DNA from: Babylonia areolata
Lineage: Eukaryota > Mollusca > Gastropoda > Neogastropoda > Buccinidae
Direction of reading: 5' to 3'
Assembly (NCBI RefSeq): GCF_041734735.1
Contig: NC_134878.1
Coordinates: 34,626,963-34,690,962 of the forward strand
Length of the DNA stretch: 64,000 bases
Of the stretch, positions 35,960-46,837 are shown in pieces. How positions within the stretch are numbered: the first letter of the stretch is position 1; every line of letters begins with the position of its first letter. Both the position numbers and the translations under genes were made by a program. Under the pieces are notes generated by a model that worked only from the letters and a program-made list of their open reading frames with translations, had not been told where the DNA came from and made no database searches.

Positions 35960-37012
35960 AAAACAAGGATCGTTCCTCTCACCATTGGTGCTTGGAACAT
36001 AAGGACTCTCCTGGACAGAGATAACGCGGACAGACCCCAAAGGAGAACGGCACTAGTTGCATCCGAACTCGCCAGATACAACATTGACATCGCAGCCTTG
36101 AGTGAGACTCGGCTTGCAGGCGAAGGCGAGCTCTGTGAACGGGGATCTGGTTACACCTTCTTCTGGAGTGGACGAGGAAGCGAAGAGCGACGTGAGGCTG
36201 GCGTTGGTTTTGCAGTAAAAACAGCACTTGTCAGCAAGCTAGCTGGAATCCCAAAGGGAGTCAACGATAGGCTTATGACCATGAAACTCCCACTGGCATC
36301 TGGCCAGAAGCTCCTCACCATTGTCAGTGCCTATGCCCCAACCATGACCAACCCGGATGAAGTGAAGGCGAAGTTCTACGAGGACCTTCACTCCGTCATT
36401 GCTGCTATCCCTAAAGCAGACAAACTCATCATTCTTGGGGACTTCAATGCTAGAGTTGGCTCTGACCACATCTCCTGGGATGGAGTGATTGGAAAGCACG
36501 GTGTGGGCCACTGCAACCCAAATGGATTGCTTTTGCTTCAGACTTGTGCAGAGCACGAACTGCTGATAACCAACACAGTTTTCTGCCTCCCTACCCGTAA
36601 CAGGACGTCATGGATGCACCCACGCTCAAAGCATTGGCATCTCATCGATTACGTCATCGTCAGGAAAAGGGATAGGCAAGATGTACGTGTAACAAAGACC
36701 ATGTGCGGCGCCGAGTGTTGGACAGACCATCGCCTTGTAGTCTCGAAGCTGAATATTCGAATCCAGCCCAAGAGACGCCCCCAAGGCCAGAAGGCTCCAA
36801 AACGGCTCAACATTGCTAAGCTGAATAACATCACCATCAAACAGTCCTTTGTGGAGCTGCTGGAAGATCGTCTGGAATCCGCCTCTCTGGACAACCAGAA
36901 TGTGGAGTCTGACTGGAGGACCCTGCGTGAGCTGATCTATAGTACAGCTTCAGAGACCCTGGGACCCATGACCAGAAAGCAAAAAGACTTGTTTGATGAA
37001 AACTGTGATTAA
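35960..37012 (+). CDS. LINE-A3 APE endonuclease domain
   Basis: The frame contains TIGAWNIRTLLDRD and [13 protein letters not shown], with the first methionine-initiated stretch at 36098. It continues [57 protein letters not shown] and WTDHRLVVSKLN. These carry the Asn, Glu, Asp-Asn and Asp-His residues of the APE fold that nicks target DNA. It ends at TAA 37010-37012 after FDENCD. The same frame continues beyond, so the stop is most likely a point change. The true start is not certain. Confidence 0.88.
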   Translation, partial: KTRIVPLTIGAWNIRTLLDRDNADRPQRRTALVASELARYNIDIAALSETRLAGEGELCERGSGYTFFWSGRGSEERREAGVGFAVKTALVSKLAGIPKGVNDRLMTMKLPLASGQKLLTIVSAYAPTMTNPDEVKAKFYEDLHSVIAAIPKADKLIILGDFNARVGSDHISWDGVIGKHGVGHCNPNGLLLLQTCAEHELLITNTVFCLPTRNRTSWMHPRSKHWHLIDYVIVRKRDRQDVRVTKTMCGAECWTDHRLVVSKLNIRIQPKRRPQGQKAPKRLNIAKLNNITIKQSFVELLEDRLESASLDNQNVESDWRTLRELIYSTASETLGPMTRKQKDLFDENCD

Positions 37013-39169
37013 ATCAAGCAGCTTCTGGATGAGAAACGCCGTCTGCATCAAGCCTACCTGAGCAACCCAAAGTCCACATCAAAAAAGGATGCGTACGATG
37101 CCATCCGCAGGACTGTTCAGCAAAAGTTACGCCAGATGCAGGATAAGTGGCTGAGTGACAAAGCTGATGAGATCCAGGGATATGCTGACAGGGACGATAT
37201 GAAGAGGTTCTATGATGCCTTAAAAGAAGTCTACGGCCCCACATCCTCAGGATCATCCCCCCTCCTCAGTGCAGATGGGAATACCTTGATCACCGAGAAG
37301 GAGAAAATTCTCGAAGGCTGGTCTGAGCACTTCAACAGTGTCTTAAATCGCCCTTCCTCCATAAATGATGAAGCCATAGACCGTCTCCCACAAGTCCCCA
37401 TCAACGAAGCACTGGACGATCCGCCAACACTTCTTGAGACCCAGAAAGCAATCCGTCTGCTATCCAGTGGCAAAGCACCTGGCTCAGACTCCATACCAGC
37501 AGAGGTCTACAAGGATGGAGGCACTGTGCTGACTGAGAAGCTCCATCAGCTGTACTCACTCATGTGGAAAGAAGAGACGATCCCCCAGGATTTCAAAGAT
37601 GCATCTATCATTCACTTGTACAAGCGAAAGGGGAACCGGCAAGCCTGTGATAACCATCGGGGCATTTCCTTGCTCTCCATCACAGGGAAGATACTTGCCA
37701 GGATCCTACTAAATCGCCTCACAGCACACCTTGACCAAGGTCATTTGCCTGAGAGCCAATGTGGATTCCGGAAAGAGCGCGGAACCACCGACATGGTGTT
37801 TGCTGCAAGGCAGCTGCAAGAGAAATGTCAGGAGCAAAATGCTGATCTGTTCTCCACCTATGTCGACCTCACTAAGGCCTTCGACACCGTGAGTAGAGAG
37901 GGACTGTGGAAGATCATGGCCAAGTACGGATGCCCTCGGAAATTTATTTCCTTGGTCAGCCAATTCCATGAAGGCATGCAGGCTCGAGTCCAGGACAATG
38001 GCGAAACATCTGCTCCTTTTGCTGTCACAAATGGTGTCAAGCAAGGCTGCGTCCTGGCTCCAACGCTGTTCAGCCTCATGTTCTCTGCAATGCTTACTGA
38101 TGCCTTCAGAGATGGCGATGTTGGAATCGGCCTAAAGTACCGAACAGATGGCAAGTTGTTTAACCTCAGAAAGCTTCAAGCAAAAACGAAGGTCATGACA
38201 GTCATCATCAGAGACTTTTTGTTTGCTGATGATTGTGCCCTCAACGCTGGATCTGAAGCTGACATGCAACTCAGCGTCGACAAGTTTGCCACTGCCAGCA
38301 GGAACTTCGGCCTTACCATCAGCACGAGGAAAACTGAAGTTCTCCATCAGCCAGCCCCAGGGAAACCCTACATTGAGCCCAACATCACAGTCAACGGTCA
38401 GAGACTCAGTGCGGTGGAGCGGTTCACATACCTTGGCAGCACACTGTCACGAAATGCAACCATCGACGATGAAGTGAACGTCAGGATTGGAAGAGCAAGC
38501 GCAACTTTTGGCAGACTCAGTGCAAATGTCTGGAACAGAAGAGGCATTAGTCTTGAGACCAAGCTAAAGGTCTACAGAGCAGTAGTTCTCCCCACACTAC
38601 TGTACGCCTGCGAAACTTGGACAGTGTACCAACGACATGCCAAGAAGCTGAACCACTTCCACACAACATGCCTCAGGAAGCTACTGAACATCAAGTGGCA
38701 AGACAGGACCCCAGACACAGAGGTGCTCGCAAAAGCCACCCTTCCCAGCATCTTCACCATCCTGATGCAGTCCCAGCTTCGCTGGGCTGGACACGTGGCG
38801 CGCATGCCAGACCATCGGCTGCCCAAAAGGCTCTTCTATGGCGAGCTGCAACAAGGGAAGAGATCACACGGAGGTCAGAAGAAGCGCTTCAGAGATACTC
38901 TGAAAGTCTCTCTTAAAGCGTTTGATATCAACCCTGACTCCTGGGAGGAATCTGCAGTGGACCGTGACAAATGGCGCGCTGCTGTGCACAAAGGCGCCAA
39001 GTTGTGCGAGGCCAACAGGACTGCTGCAGCTGTTCAGAAGAGGCAGGCCAGAAAGTCACGGGCAAACAAGCTCCCTGACAATGATATCCCTGTCTTTGTC
39101 TGCCCCAACTGTCAGCGAACATTTCGTGCGCAGATTGGACTATTCAGCCATCTGCGCATTCACAGATAG
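37013..39169 (+). CDS. LINE-A3 reverse transcriptase with C-terminal C2H2 finger
   Basis: It continues the endonuclease frame (IKQLLDEKRRLHQAYL; first Met at 37136). RT boxes in order: [85 protein letters not shown] and [16 protein letters not shown] (FADD catalytic box). Then [38 protein letters not shown] and LRWAGHVARMPDHR. The end, [20 protein letters not shown] plus HR, fits C-x2-C-x12-H-x3-H, a classical C2H2 spacing. The enzyme copies its own RNA at the nicked target. Confidence 0.92.
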   Translation: MKQLLDEKRRLHQAYLSNPKSTSKKDAYDAIRRTVQQKLRQMQDKWLSDKADEIQGYADRDDMKRFYDALKEVYGPTSSGSSPLLSADGNTLITEKEKILEGWSEHFNSVLNRPSSINDEAIDRLPQVPINEALDDPPTLLETQKAIRLLSSGKAPGSDSIPAEVYKDGGTVLTEKLHQLYSLMWKEETIPQDFKDASIIHLYKRKGNRQACDNHRGISLLSITGKILARILLNRLTAHLDQGHLPESQCGFRKERGTTDMVFAARQLQEKCQEQNADLFSTYVDLTKAFDTVSREGLWKIMAKYGCPRKFISLVSQFHEGMQARVQDNGETSAPFAVTNGVKQGCVLAPTLFSLMFSAMLTDAFRDGDVGIGLKYRTDGKLFNLRKLQAKTKVMTVIIRDFLFADDCALNAGSEADMQLSVDKFATASRNFGLTISTRKTEVLHQPAPGKPYIEPNITVNGQRLSAVERFTYLGSTLSRNATIDDEVNVRIGRASATFGRLSANVWNRRGISLETKLKVYRAVVLPTLLYACETWTVYQRHAKKLNHFHTTCLRKLLNIKWQDRTPDTEVLAKATLPSIFTILMQSQLRWAGHVARMPDHRLPKRLFYGELQQGKRSHGGQKKRFRDTLKVSLKAFDINPDSWEESAVDRDKWRAAVHKGAKLCEANRTAAAVQKRQARKSRANKLPDNDIPVFVCPNCQRTFRAQIGLFSHLRIHR

Positions 39170-39429
39170 ATTCATGAGCACCCTCCCCCCCACCCCACCA
39201 CCACCCTCCCCCCATCCCCCAGCTGGATGACAACGATTGTCATCATCGATCTCTCGATGGACACACCACATGAGCGAACTTTGCTTATCGTAAAGAATGT
39301 TCCCAGCTCCACGGTAAATTCCGTATACTTTGGAACGTTCTTAATTGTAAGCAAACTTAGTGCTGCAAAGATCGCCTCGTGCAACCCGGCCCAGAGAACC
39401 CGAGTGGGAAAGGACAGACAGTACAGCAC

Positions 39430-41075
39430 AGTTTCACTTTCACTTTCAAGGTGTCAAGGCCTCTGCCTTTTCCTAGTGTGTCTCACAGCTTCTCCCCACA
39501 ATCATCAATATTGTAAACTCATCCCTTCTCTCTGGAACTTTTCCATCCACTTTCAAAACTGCAACTGTCCGGTCTCTTCTGAAGAAACCCAACCTTGACT
39601 CAAACATTTTGAAAAACTGTCGACCAGTTTCTAACCTTCCTTTCCTGTTCAAACGTCTTGAAAAAGCCGTTCTGAAGCAGCTCAACCACCACCTTTGTTT
39701 CAACAATCTCCTCCACCCTTTTCAGTCTGCCTACCGTGCTGACCACAGCACCGAAACCACTCTCTTCCACATCCTCAATAATCTAGTGCTAGCGTCCGAC
39801 TCAGGAAAAAAATTCCCTTCTAACTCCTCTCGACTTGCCACCCGCCTTTGATACGATAAACCATTCAATCCTTCTTTCCCGTCTTCATTTTACATTTGGC
39901 ATTTTACAGAACGGCACTGTTCTCAACTGGTTCAAATCTGATCTCACTGATCAATTCCAGTCTGTCATTGTCGATAATTTCCAGTCTGAACCTGCTAAAA
40001 TCAAACACGGAGTCCCACAGGGATCTGTTTTAGGCCCAGTTCTCTTCATACTGTACACTGCTCCTCTCGCTGAAATCATCAACCACCACAATGTTAGTCA
40101 TCATTCCTATGCTGCTGACACTCAACTTCAGGAAAGTGATACCCCTGAAAATTTCCCCTCGCTTTGCAAGAAACATCCGATTGCTTCCTGGACATTCAAA
40201 ACTGGATGACTCTTAACAAGTTACAATTGAACGCAGACAAAACTGAAGCAATCATCATAGGAACTAAACAAAAACTCTCTTACATCACAACTGACACAAT
40301 CAAACTTGGCAGCACATCCATCCCTCTTTCCAGCTCAGTCAGGAACATCGGCGTTGTCCTTGACAACACACTGTTCATGCAAGAATTTATCAGTCAGACC
40401 TGTCAATCCTGCTATTGTCAATTGCGGCGCATCAGTTCCATTCGGAAATATCTATCCACCGACGCAACATCTAGACTTGCCGTTTCTGTCATTCTCTCTC
40501 GCCTTGACTACTGTAACTCTCTACTGTCTGGTTTGCCTACTTCATCCATTCAGTCCCTTCAGCGCATACAAAACTCTGCTGCACGACTTGTCCTCAGAGA
40601 GAAAAGATCTGAGCACATCACTCCTCTATTGCAACATCTCCATTGGCTTCCTGTCTCACATAGAATAGAGTACAAGATCAGCGCACTGTGTTATAAATTC
40701 ATTCACAAATCTGGCCCTTCCTGTCTCTGTGGTTGCCTTCACCTCTACACACCGTCTCGCTCTCTATGATCGGCTTCGGATCCACTCTGTTTACGCATAC
40801 CCAGATTCAAACACTCCACTGTCGGCCGCCGTTCTTTCTCTGTCTCTGGACCTTGCAATTGGAATTAACTTCCTCTTTCGCTTCGTCAGGACTCCGCACT
40901 CAGCTCTTTAAGGTCTGGCCTTAAAACCCACCTCTTTCTGTGATTGCCTCCCTCCCCTGCCTCTTCTTTGTCTTCAGTTTCTCAAGTTTAGAGTTATGCA
41001 TGTGTGTGAATTACTGGTGTGAAAGCGCTTTGGTTTGTCTCTGCACAAGATTCAGCGCAATATAGACATACACAA
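39430..41075 (+). mobile_element. Degraded L2-like LINE (reverse transcriptase and 3' end)
   Basis: Fragments of the RT in order: KNCRPVSNLPFLFKRLEKAV, FQSAYRADHSTETTLFHILN, AFDTINHSILLSRL, IKHGVPQGSVLGPVLFILYT, WMTLNKLQLNADKTEAIIIG, SRLDYCNSLLSGLP, LQRIQNSAARLV and ITPLLQHLHWLPVSHRIEYK. This is the L2/CR1 pattern, closest to L2. The YADD box reads YAAD. Several frame changes separate the pieces (about 39840, 40170 and 40770), so it is dead. The 3' end carries TTGGTTTGTCTCTGCACAAG. Confidence 0.85.
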
Positions 41076-41119
41076 CATGTACGTAAAGAAAAGTAGATGC
41101 CTGTTGCGCCAGTCTCCTT

Positions 41120-41640
41120 ATGATACAACACAACACAATGCAACACGATGCAATACAATCTTCTTGTTCTTTTTGTTCTTGTTCGTGTTGTTGTTCTTTT
41201 TCTTGTTCTCCTTCTTCTTCTTGTTCTGCTTGTTCTTCTTCTCCTTCAACTCGATGAAAAGTCATCATGGCGCCGTACAGAACTGTTCACCGATTCCTCC
41301 AGGTCTGTCGGTTGTGTGCCTGGGTCTCTGCAAATGTTTTTTCCTGTCGACTCTACAATGATGTCAGAATGTTGTCAGAAGAATCAGGTGAGATTTCCTC
41401 TGCTACTGACAACCATGTAACCCAGCACTGCCTTGCACTTGTGTGGAGTAAACCCAACAAGAAAATTCCGATCTGGAGAAAGATGGTCTCCGCCAGATCT
41501 GACTTCCCCAAGACACGTCATACAATGCAAAACAACGCAATATCATACAATGAAATGAAGCACAATGCATTGCAACACAATACAGCATAATGCAGTGCAA
41601 CACACGTGAAAATACATATAAGAAAGTAATCATCTATAAT
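41120..41640. repeat. LINE-E fragment (copy 3) between TACAA-type repeats
   Basis: 41160-41345 on the minus strand aligns with the LINE-E 3' ends at 9599 and 33345 (GACCTGGAGGAATCGGTGAA, CAGTTCTGTACGGCGCCATG). It is bordered by degraded TACAA/ATGCAA pentanucleotides at 41120-41160 and 41520-41600. The rest is not recognised. Confidence 0.55.
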
Positions 41641-42840
41641 TACATGCAACACATCTGCTTCGTAATGCAATCAGTTGGACTTCCAGAACAATTATATAAG
41701 TACTCGAAGCTATCAGTAGAACATTTCTATAGATTCATTTGGCAGATAAAAATTTATAACACAAAGGCATTTGAAAAAGTAAAGAGAAAAATCATGGAAA
41801 GCAATTTTAAAAATGGTGGACCGAAAACAGTAAATGCTATTGGATTACACACATGTTTTCATATACAGTGGATTGGTCGAACTTACAAGTCCGTTGAAGA
41901 AAACTGGAGTCTTATTCCAAATGGTACTTTCACAAAATAGCAAACGGTAGCAGTATCTATGAGCTAAACTGTAAACCAGGTGAACTGCAAACGATGACAA
42001 TTGTTAAAAATGATTTTTTTGAGAAAAGTTCTCTGCACATACTTGGAAAATAAAACGCTAGACACAATGGACAATATAAATAGTAATAACTTCTGCAATC
42101 AAATCCTATGGAACAACAGGTTGATACAATATAAAAACGAACATATTTTTCCCAGTAAGGAAAACTAATAGAATCGAAAGTGTCAAACACCTGATAAATC
42201 TTGACTTCTCACTGTATAAGAACTTCAAAACAGAATAAGTCAAACCCTGCCAGCACTCTGAATACTACGGTATAATTAATGTAATTCCTAAACGATGACT
42301 GGAATGCATTACTATACAAATCAACCATTCAAAAGTTAACCCTATACAACAATGCGAAGCGCACAGGTACTGCAGAACACCCAAGACTATTCAATAATTC
42401 TTACCCGATAAAGCAAATAAATATGATGTGCCATTAGCTTCTGCAAAAACAAACAAACAAACAAACTTGGAGTTGAAATAAACGAACATATTATGGTCTA
42501 TTCCTCACATAGTCACGAAGGAATTCAGACTGAAAGACCTGCGGTGGAAGATAATGCATAACATTTATCCCACAAATATTCTACTGCACAAAATGAAAGT
42601 GGTAGACGACAATGAATACTCCACCTGCAGGAAGGAAACAGACTTTATTGAACACCTCTTTTATGAATGCTAAAGTGCTATGGCAAAATATTGAAATCTA
42701 CGTACATGGACGTATCGGAGTTAAGATAAAACTCTCATTAAGAGAGGCACTTTTTGGTTTACAGAATCAACCGTTAGACAATGACACTATGAAAACAGTC
42801 AATGTAACAATCTTAATTTGAAGAATGAGTATCAGTATTG
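41641..42840 (+). mobile_element. Degraded L1/Tx1-like LINE 3' portion
   Basis: In-frame pieces include NTKAFEKVKRKIMESNFKNG, LHTCFHIQWIGRTYKSVEEN, NNFCNQILWNNRLIQYKNEH, FRLKDLRWKIMHNIYPTNIL and CRKETDFIEHLFYEC. These resemble the post-RT region of L1/Tx1-type LINEs (...HNIxPTNxLLxKM...C..C...TxxHxFxxC). Stops and frame changes are frequent and no RT core is visible, so this is an old 3' fragment. Confidence 0.65.
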
Positions 42841-43841
42841 CAAAAAAGACTAAATCCACATGACCAATATATCTAATATTTGAGCAACATAATAATATGA
42901 TGTATCAAAAACCTTGAATATCAATACTTTAAGATGATCCACGAGAAAAGAAACCGATATGCTTTAAATTATTTCCCCTTTCGGTTCATTAACTTATGTC
43001 TTGCACTATATCCATGCTATACATAACGTGTAATGAATGCAGTTGTACGTATGTGAACAGGAAGGTCACACACTGACTAATACACCAGATCATTAAAACC
43101 CCCACACACTACATCACAAATATTATACACTAAACACGAATGATCAAATGTCCACACATGTCACACAGACATGTAAACTGTAAAATTGGGGGGACCTGCA
43201 TGCAACTGAGGTGGAGAAAAAAGAGGGATAGAAAGACAGTAGGAGAAAATTTGTTTTTAGCCAATGAAGAAGACATGTGAAGCACACCAAAAAAGGGGAA
43301 AAACAGAAAAAAAAAAGCAAGAAAAAAAAAGAAAGAAAAAAAAGCGGGTGCCCCCCCCAAAAAAAAGCAAAAAAAAAAAACCAAACAACAACAACAACAA
43401 CAACACAACCCCCCCAAACAAACAAAACAAACAAACAAACAAAAAAAAGACAAAAAAAAAAAAAAGCATCAACAGAAAGGCACACATTCAGACATACAAG
43501 TACGTTTTTTGTCAAGTGAGTGGGAACTTGAGTCGGCGTTCGTGTAGCACTGACAAAAAAACAAACAAACAAACAACAAAACCTCCCCAAAAAACACATC
43601 TGCTTTGTGGAAAAAAAGAGAAGGTGTATAACCTTCGCATAAACTCAAAGCGCTGAGAGCCTACACTAAAGTTATACTGAACACGCTTGAGAACATCATA
43701 CATTATTCATCGTGTTGTTTTCTTGTCTTCTTATCCAATACCCCACAAGAAGGAAGAATTAGAAGGGAAAGAAAGAGTATACAAAACTACAACAACAAAA
43801 ATCACCGCAACAGAACGAGACATGTTTTACTTTGCGCAAAG

Positions 43842-43887
<46 letters not shown>

Positions 43888-44389
43888 ATTCTATTTTAAG
43901 AGGGTAAGGGAATAAACATAATTGCTTTTTTGCATCCGGCCCTCTGGGCATTTGAAAAGAGACACAACAACAACAAAACACCCGAACACAAAACAAACAA
44001 ACAACAACAAGGGGAGAGAAAAAAATGCATGCACAAAAGCAAATTATTAAAAAAAATATAAAGGAAGGAAAAAAGTTGTCAGTGGAAAAATATCCATAGC
44101 TCTGTAACCAGGAGGGTCTAGTGATGAGGATTTCAGAAGAATTGATTCCAATGCTCGCCTATGGAGACTCAAAAGAGGTCTTAGAGTATTTTCACTTGCT
44201 GAATCCCATAATGTTGATGCGTAATTAATGTGGGATTCGACATCATAATACTTGTACAGCATCACACAGTATCACACTGTACGTGGACCTGGCCTTCTTT
44301 AACGTAGTCACGTCTAACAGATGGTTTCTCCTTTTGATCGCATGAAAATCAAATTTCGATATTCGACAAGTCCTCTGTTCGTTGTTAAA
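42841..44389. other. Intergenic; A-rich low-complexity DNA
   Basis: 43270-43640 is dominated by A runs with C8 and AAC interruptions. A (GA)n tract is at 43846-43882. Lys/Asn/Thr or Phe/Cys-only frames here are composition artefacts. No exon is recognised. Confidence 0.6.
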
Positions 44390-45209
44390 GAGAGGTGGAG
44401 AGAAAGAGAAAGATAGGTGGTGGGACAGGGAAGAGTTGGGGAGGGAGAAAAAGAGAAGGGGAGAAAGAGGGGAGTGTTGGGGAGAGAGAGAGAAGGAGAG
44501 GGGGAGGAAGAGAGGAGTTTTGGGAGAGAGAGAAGGAGAGGGAGAGGAAGAGGGGAGTGTTGGGGAGAAAGAGAGAAGGAGAGGGGGAGTGTTGGGGAGA
44601 GAGAAGGAGAGGGGGAGGAAGAGGGGAGTGTTGGGGAGAGAGAGAAGGAGAGGGGGAGGGAGAGGGAAGTGATGGGGAGAGAGGGAGAAGGGGAGGAAGA
44701 GGGGAGGGAGAAGGGGAGGGAGAGGGGAGTGTTGGGGAGAGAGAGAGAGGAGAAGGGGAGGGAGAGGGGAGTGTTAGGGAGAGAGAGAATGAGAAGGGGA
44801 GAGAGAGGGGAGTGTTGGGGAGAGAGAGAAGGAGAAGGGGAGGGAGAGGGGAGTGTTGGGGAGAGATAGAGAAGGAGAAGGGGAGGGAGAGGGGAGAGAG
44901 AAGGGGAAGGGGAGGGAGAGGGGAGTGTTGCAGAGAGAGAGAGGGAGAAGGGGAGGGAGAGGAGAGAGAGAAGGAGAAGGGGAGGGAGAGGAGAGTGTTA
45001 GGGAGAGAGAGAAGGAGAAGGGGAGAGAGAGGGGAGTGTTGGGGAGAGAGAGAAGGAGAAGGGGAGGGAGAGGGGAGTGTTGGGGAGAGAGAGAAGGAGA
45101 AGGGGAGGGAGAGGGGAGAGAGAAGGGGAAGGGGAGGGAGAGGAGAGGGAGAAGGAGAAGGGGAGTGTTGGGGAGTGTTGGAGAGAGAGAGAGAAGGGGA
45201 AGGGGAGGG
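44390..45209 (+). repeat. Polypurine minisatellite, left part (split by Polinton)
   Basis: Units of about 40-45 bp such as GAGAGAGAAGGAGAAGGGGA + GGGAGAGGGGAGTGTTGGG are almost pure purine over 800 bp. The same repeat in the same orientation resumes at 59861-60778 on the far side of the Polinton. The long frames on both strands (for example 44385-45347) are repeat artefacts. Confidence 0.88.
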
Positions 45210-45480
45210 AGTAGTATAAGGGATGGGGGTTCTATATGTAACGGATTTAAGCGTCCATAAGGCGCAACAACGCCTTAAACCATAAAAACGAAAAACCCGC
45301 GCGATCGTTTTTTTCGGCTTAAAAAGGTGTATGGAGAGCCAAATCACTAGATAAAAAAAATGATTGTTAAATATGTGTATGGAGAGCCAAATGGTTCATA
45401 AGACTCCTTAAAGAGAGGAGGTATCAAGTGGGTCAACCGTTCACATATGAACGTTTGACCTAGTTAGCTTTTTGGATGGT
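45210..45480 (+). repeat. Polinton left terminal inverted repeat
   Basis: It matches the complement of 59575-59860 almost throughout; the right copy is 15 bp longer. It holds a short hairpin (AAGGCGCAACAACGCCTT), two direct copies of GTGTATGGAGAGCCAAAT, and near its inner end one copy of a 30-bp near-palindrome (GGTCAACCGTTCACATATGA, ACGTTTGACC). Confidence 0.9.
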
Positions 45481-45986
45481 TTACCATCTTGAATATCAAA
45501 TAGATTTTTCTTTCCGTTAAACAACTGAGTTTTGTGTTTCGATTTTATGTCTGTTTTCATTGCATTGAATTTTTCAACTTCAGCCAGAATGAGACTAAAT
45601 TCTTCATCGCTTATTTTATCATCTTCTAATGCTTTTGAAATAAGATCATTTATAGTGTTCAGTTTTGACTCGGCCAACACGCGAATCTCGTTGTGCTTCA
45701 TAGCTTGTGACATTAATTTTTTATGAATAAATTTACAAGTTAAACCAACCACACCAAGGAGACCAGCTCCCACTTCTATTCCAATAGCTACGGGAGCAGC
45801 GGCGACACTCAACAGTAATCCAACACCCGATGCCCCAAGGGCGAGACTAAGAGTCGTCAGCGTTGTATCCGCGGCTGTAGCGATATTTACACCACGTTTA
45901 TATTTTTTATAAAATAAAGTTCTTTCATCACGCTCTTTTTCGAGGTTGTTTTTTATATTCGATATCTCTCGTAGGCGAAACTCCAT
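45441..45986 (-). CDS. Polinton hydrophobic protein, 181 aa
   Basis: The N-terminus is charged and probably helical (residues 1-30). A long Gly/Ala/Leu-rich hydrophobic region follows (about 40-90: LSLALGASGVGLLLSVAAAP, VAIGIEVGAGLLGVVGL), then a helical C-terminal half. Similar proteins occur in invertebrate Polintons, but I know of no established function. Its 3' end lies inside the terminal repeat. A membrane role is inference. Confidence 0.65.
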   Translation of the reverse strand: MEFRLREISNIKNNLEKERDERTLFYKKYKRGVNIATAADTTLTTLSLALGASGVGLLLSVAAAPVAIGIEVGAGLLGVVGLTCKFIHKKLMSQAMKHNEIRVLAESKLNTINDLISKALEDDKISDEEFSLILAEVEKFNAMKTDIKSKHKTQLFNGKKNLFDIQDGKPSKKLTRSNVHM

Positions 45987-46012
45987 TATTCTATAGTAAT
46001 CATTTTTTGTTT

Positions 46013-46816
46013 TTAAATTATGGTAACAGGATGAGGAGAGTAGCGCAGTCTTTTAAGCTGAAGAGGTCCGATGTGAATAAAGTCGAGAGATATTTTATCT
46101 AACGATGGACGTTTGATGACACCTTCGAGCGAGAATTCTATAGAGGGATCGGGTTGATCTGATGGGCCAACCACTGGAATTTTGATGGTAATTCTCAAGA
46201 GTTTATTTTTAAGATTTCCAGGCCATTTTATCTGCAACCCTTTTAAAACTTCTACAAAATCATCTGGCACCCCACTAAGGAGTATATCTAAAACGATAGT
46301 TGACCCCTGAATAGGCGGCTCAAAATCAAACTCTTTAATTAACCGCAGTGTACCAGTCTTTTTACCTTTCATACCAATAACATATCCAAAGTCGTCGCTG
46401 TTCACGACGATTAGATCTTTACGCGTATGATAGGAAGCCAACAGTTTACCACTATTTTGTATTTTTTGTAGAGCGTGATTTCTTCCAATACTAACATAGG
46501 GTTGTTTTATTTCAAAATCTAAATCCCAGTTATCCACCGGATAAGGTACCCACGCATCATCGTCGGAAAGAACAAGATGATGTGGTTTGTTCACAACAAC
46601 ACCGTCAACGTTCACGTCTGCAAGTTCGCTGAATTTGTTGACACCACCATTACTCGTTATTTCTTTTCTTTTGTACGTTCCTTCAGAAAGTTGGAAGGCG
46701 TACAACTGATTTTCTTTTCCCGGCACATCAAATCCGTCTGTATCTCCGAGATCAACCAAACCGAGCGTAGTGCAGGGTTTGATATTATGTGTTCCTGGCC
46801 CTCCGGGATCAACCAT
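46013..46816 (-). CDS. Polinton protein of unknown function, paralogue 1, 267 aa
   Basis: It shares PCTTLxLVDLGDTxGFDVxG, KENQLYAFQLSEGTYKRKE and a C-terminal IEFSLEG with the neighbour at 46838-47575. The two are therefore tandem paralogues. It is predominantly beta-like (alternating hydrophobics, few helices) with no membrane segment. Its position beside the likely minor capsid gene suggests a structural or attachment role, which is inference only. Confidence 0.65.
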   Translation of the reverse strand: MVDPGGPGTHNIKPCTTLGLVDLGDTDGFDVPGKENQLYAFQLSEGTYKRKEITSNGGVNKFSELADVNVDGVVVNKPHHLVLSDDDAWVPYPVDNWDLDFEIKQPYVSIGRNHALQKIQNSGKLLASYHTRKDLIVVNSDDFGYVIGMKGKKTGTLRLIKEFDFEPPIQGSTIVLDILLSGVPDDFVEVLKGLQIKWPGNLKNKLLRITIKIPVVGPSDQPDPSIEFSLEGVIKRPSLDKISLDFIHIGPLQLKRLRYSPHPVTII

Positions 46817-46837
46817 TTCTAATATTTATAGTATATT

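Larger units (their letters stand above)
35092..39267 (+). mobile_element. LINE-A copy 3, near-intact, about 4.2 kb
   Basis: The ends are set by the 8-bp repeat ACATGAGC at 35084-35091 and 39268-39275. A 5' UTR of about 0.9 kb starts TAGTGTCAGGTCAGGTCATT and is shared in part with LINE-A2. It is followed by one long frame for an APE endonuclease and reverse transcriptase, then a short 3' UTR ending CGATCTCTCGATGGACACAC. The frame is interrupted by a single TAA at 37010-37012. Copy 1 is nearly identical, so the family moved recently. Clade: endonuclease plus RT of RTE/CR1-like organisation, not resolved further by eye. It sits in the GPCR intron or upstream flank. Confidence 0.88.

Noticed and set aside
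43264-43656. Lys/Asn-rich 130-codon frame
   Set aside because: A-rich low-complexity DNA with homopolymer runs; no domain.
44385-45347. Open frames of 270-320 codons on both strands in purine-rich DNA
   Set aside because: Entirely Ser/Pro/Leu or Gly/Glu/Arg repeats dictated by the minisatellite; no domain, and present in all frames.
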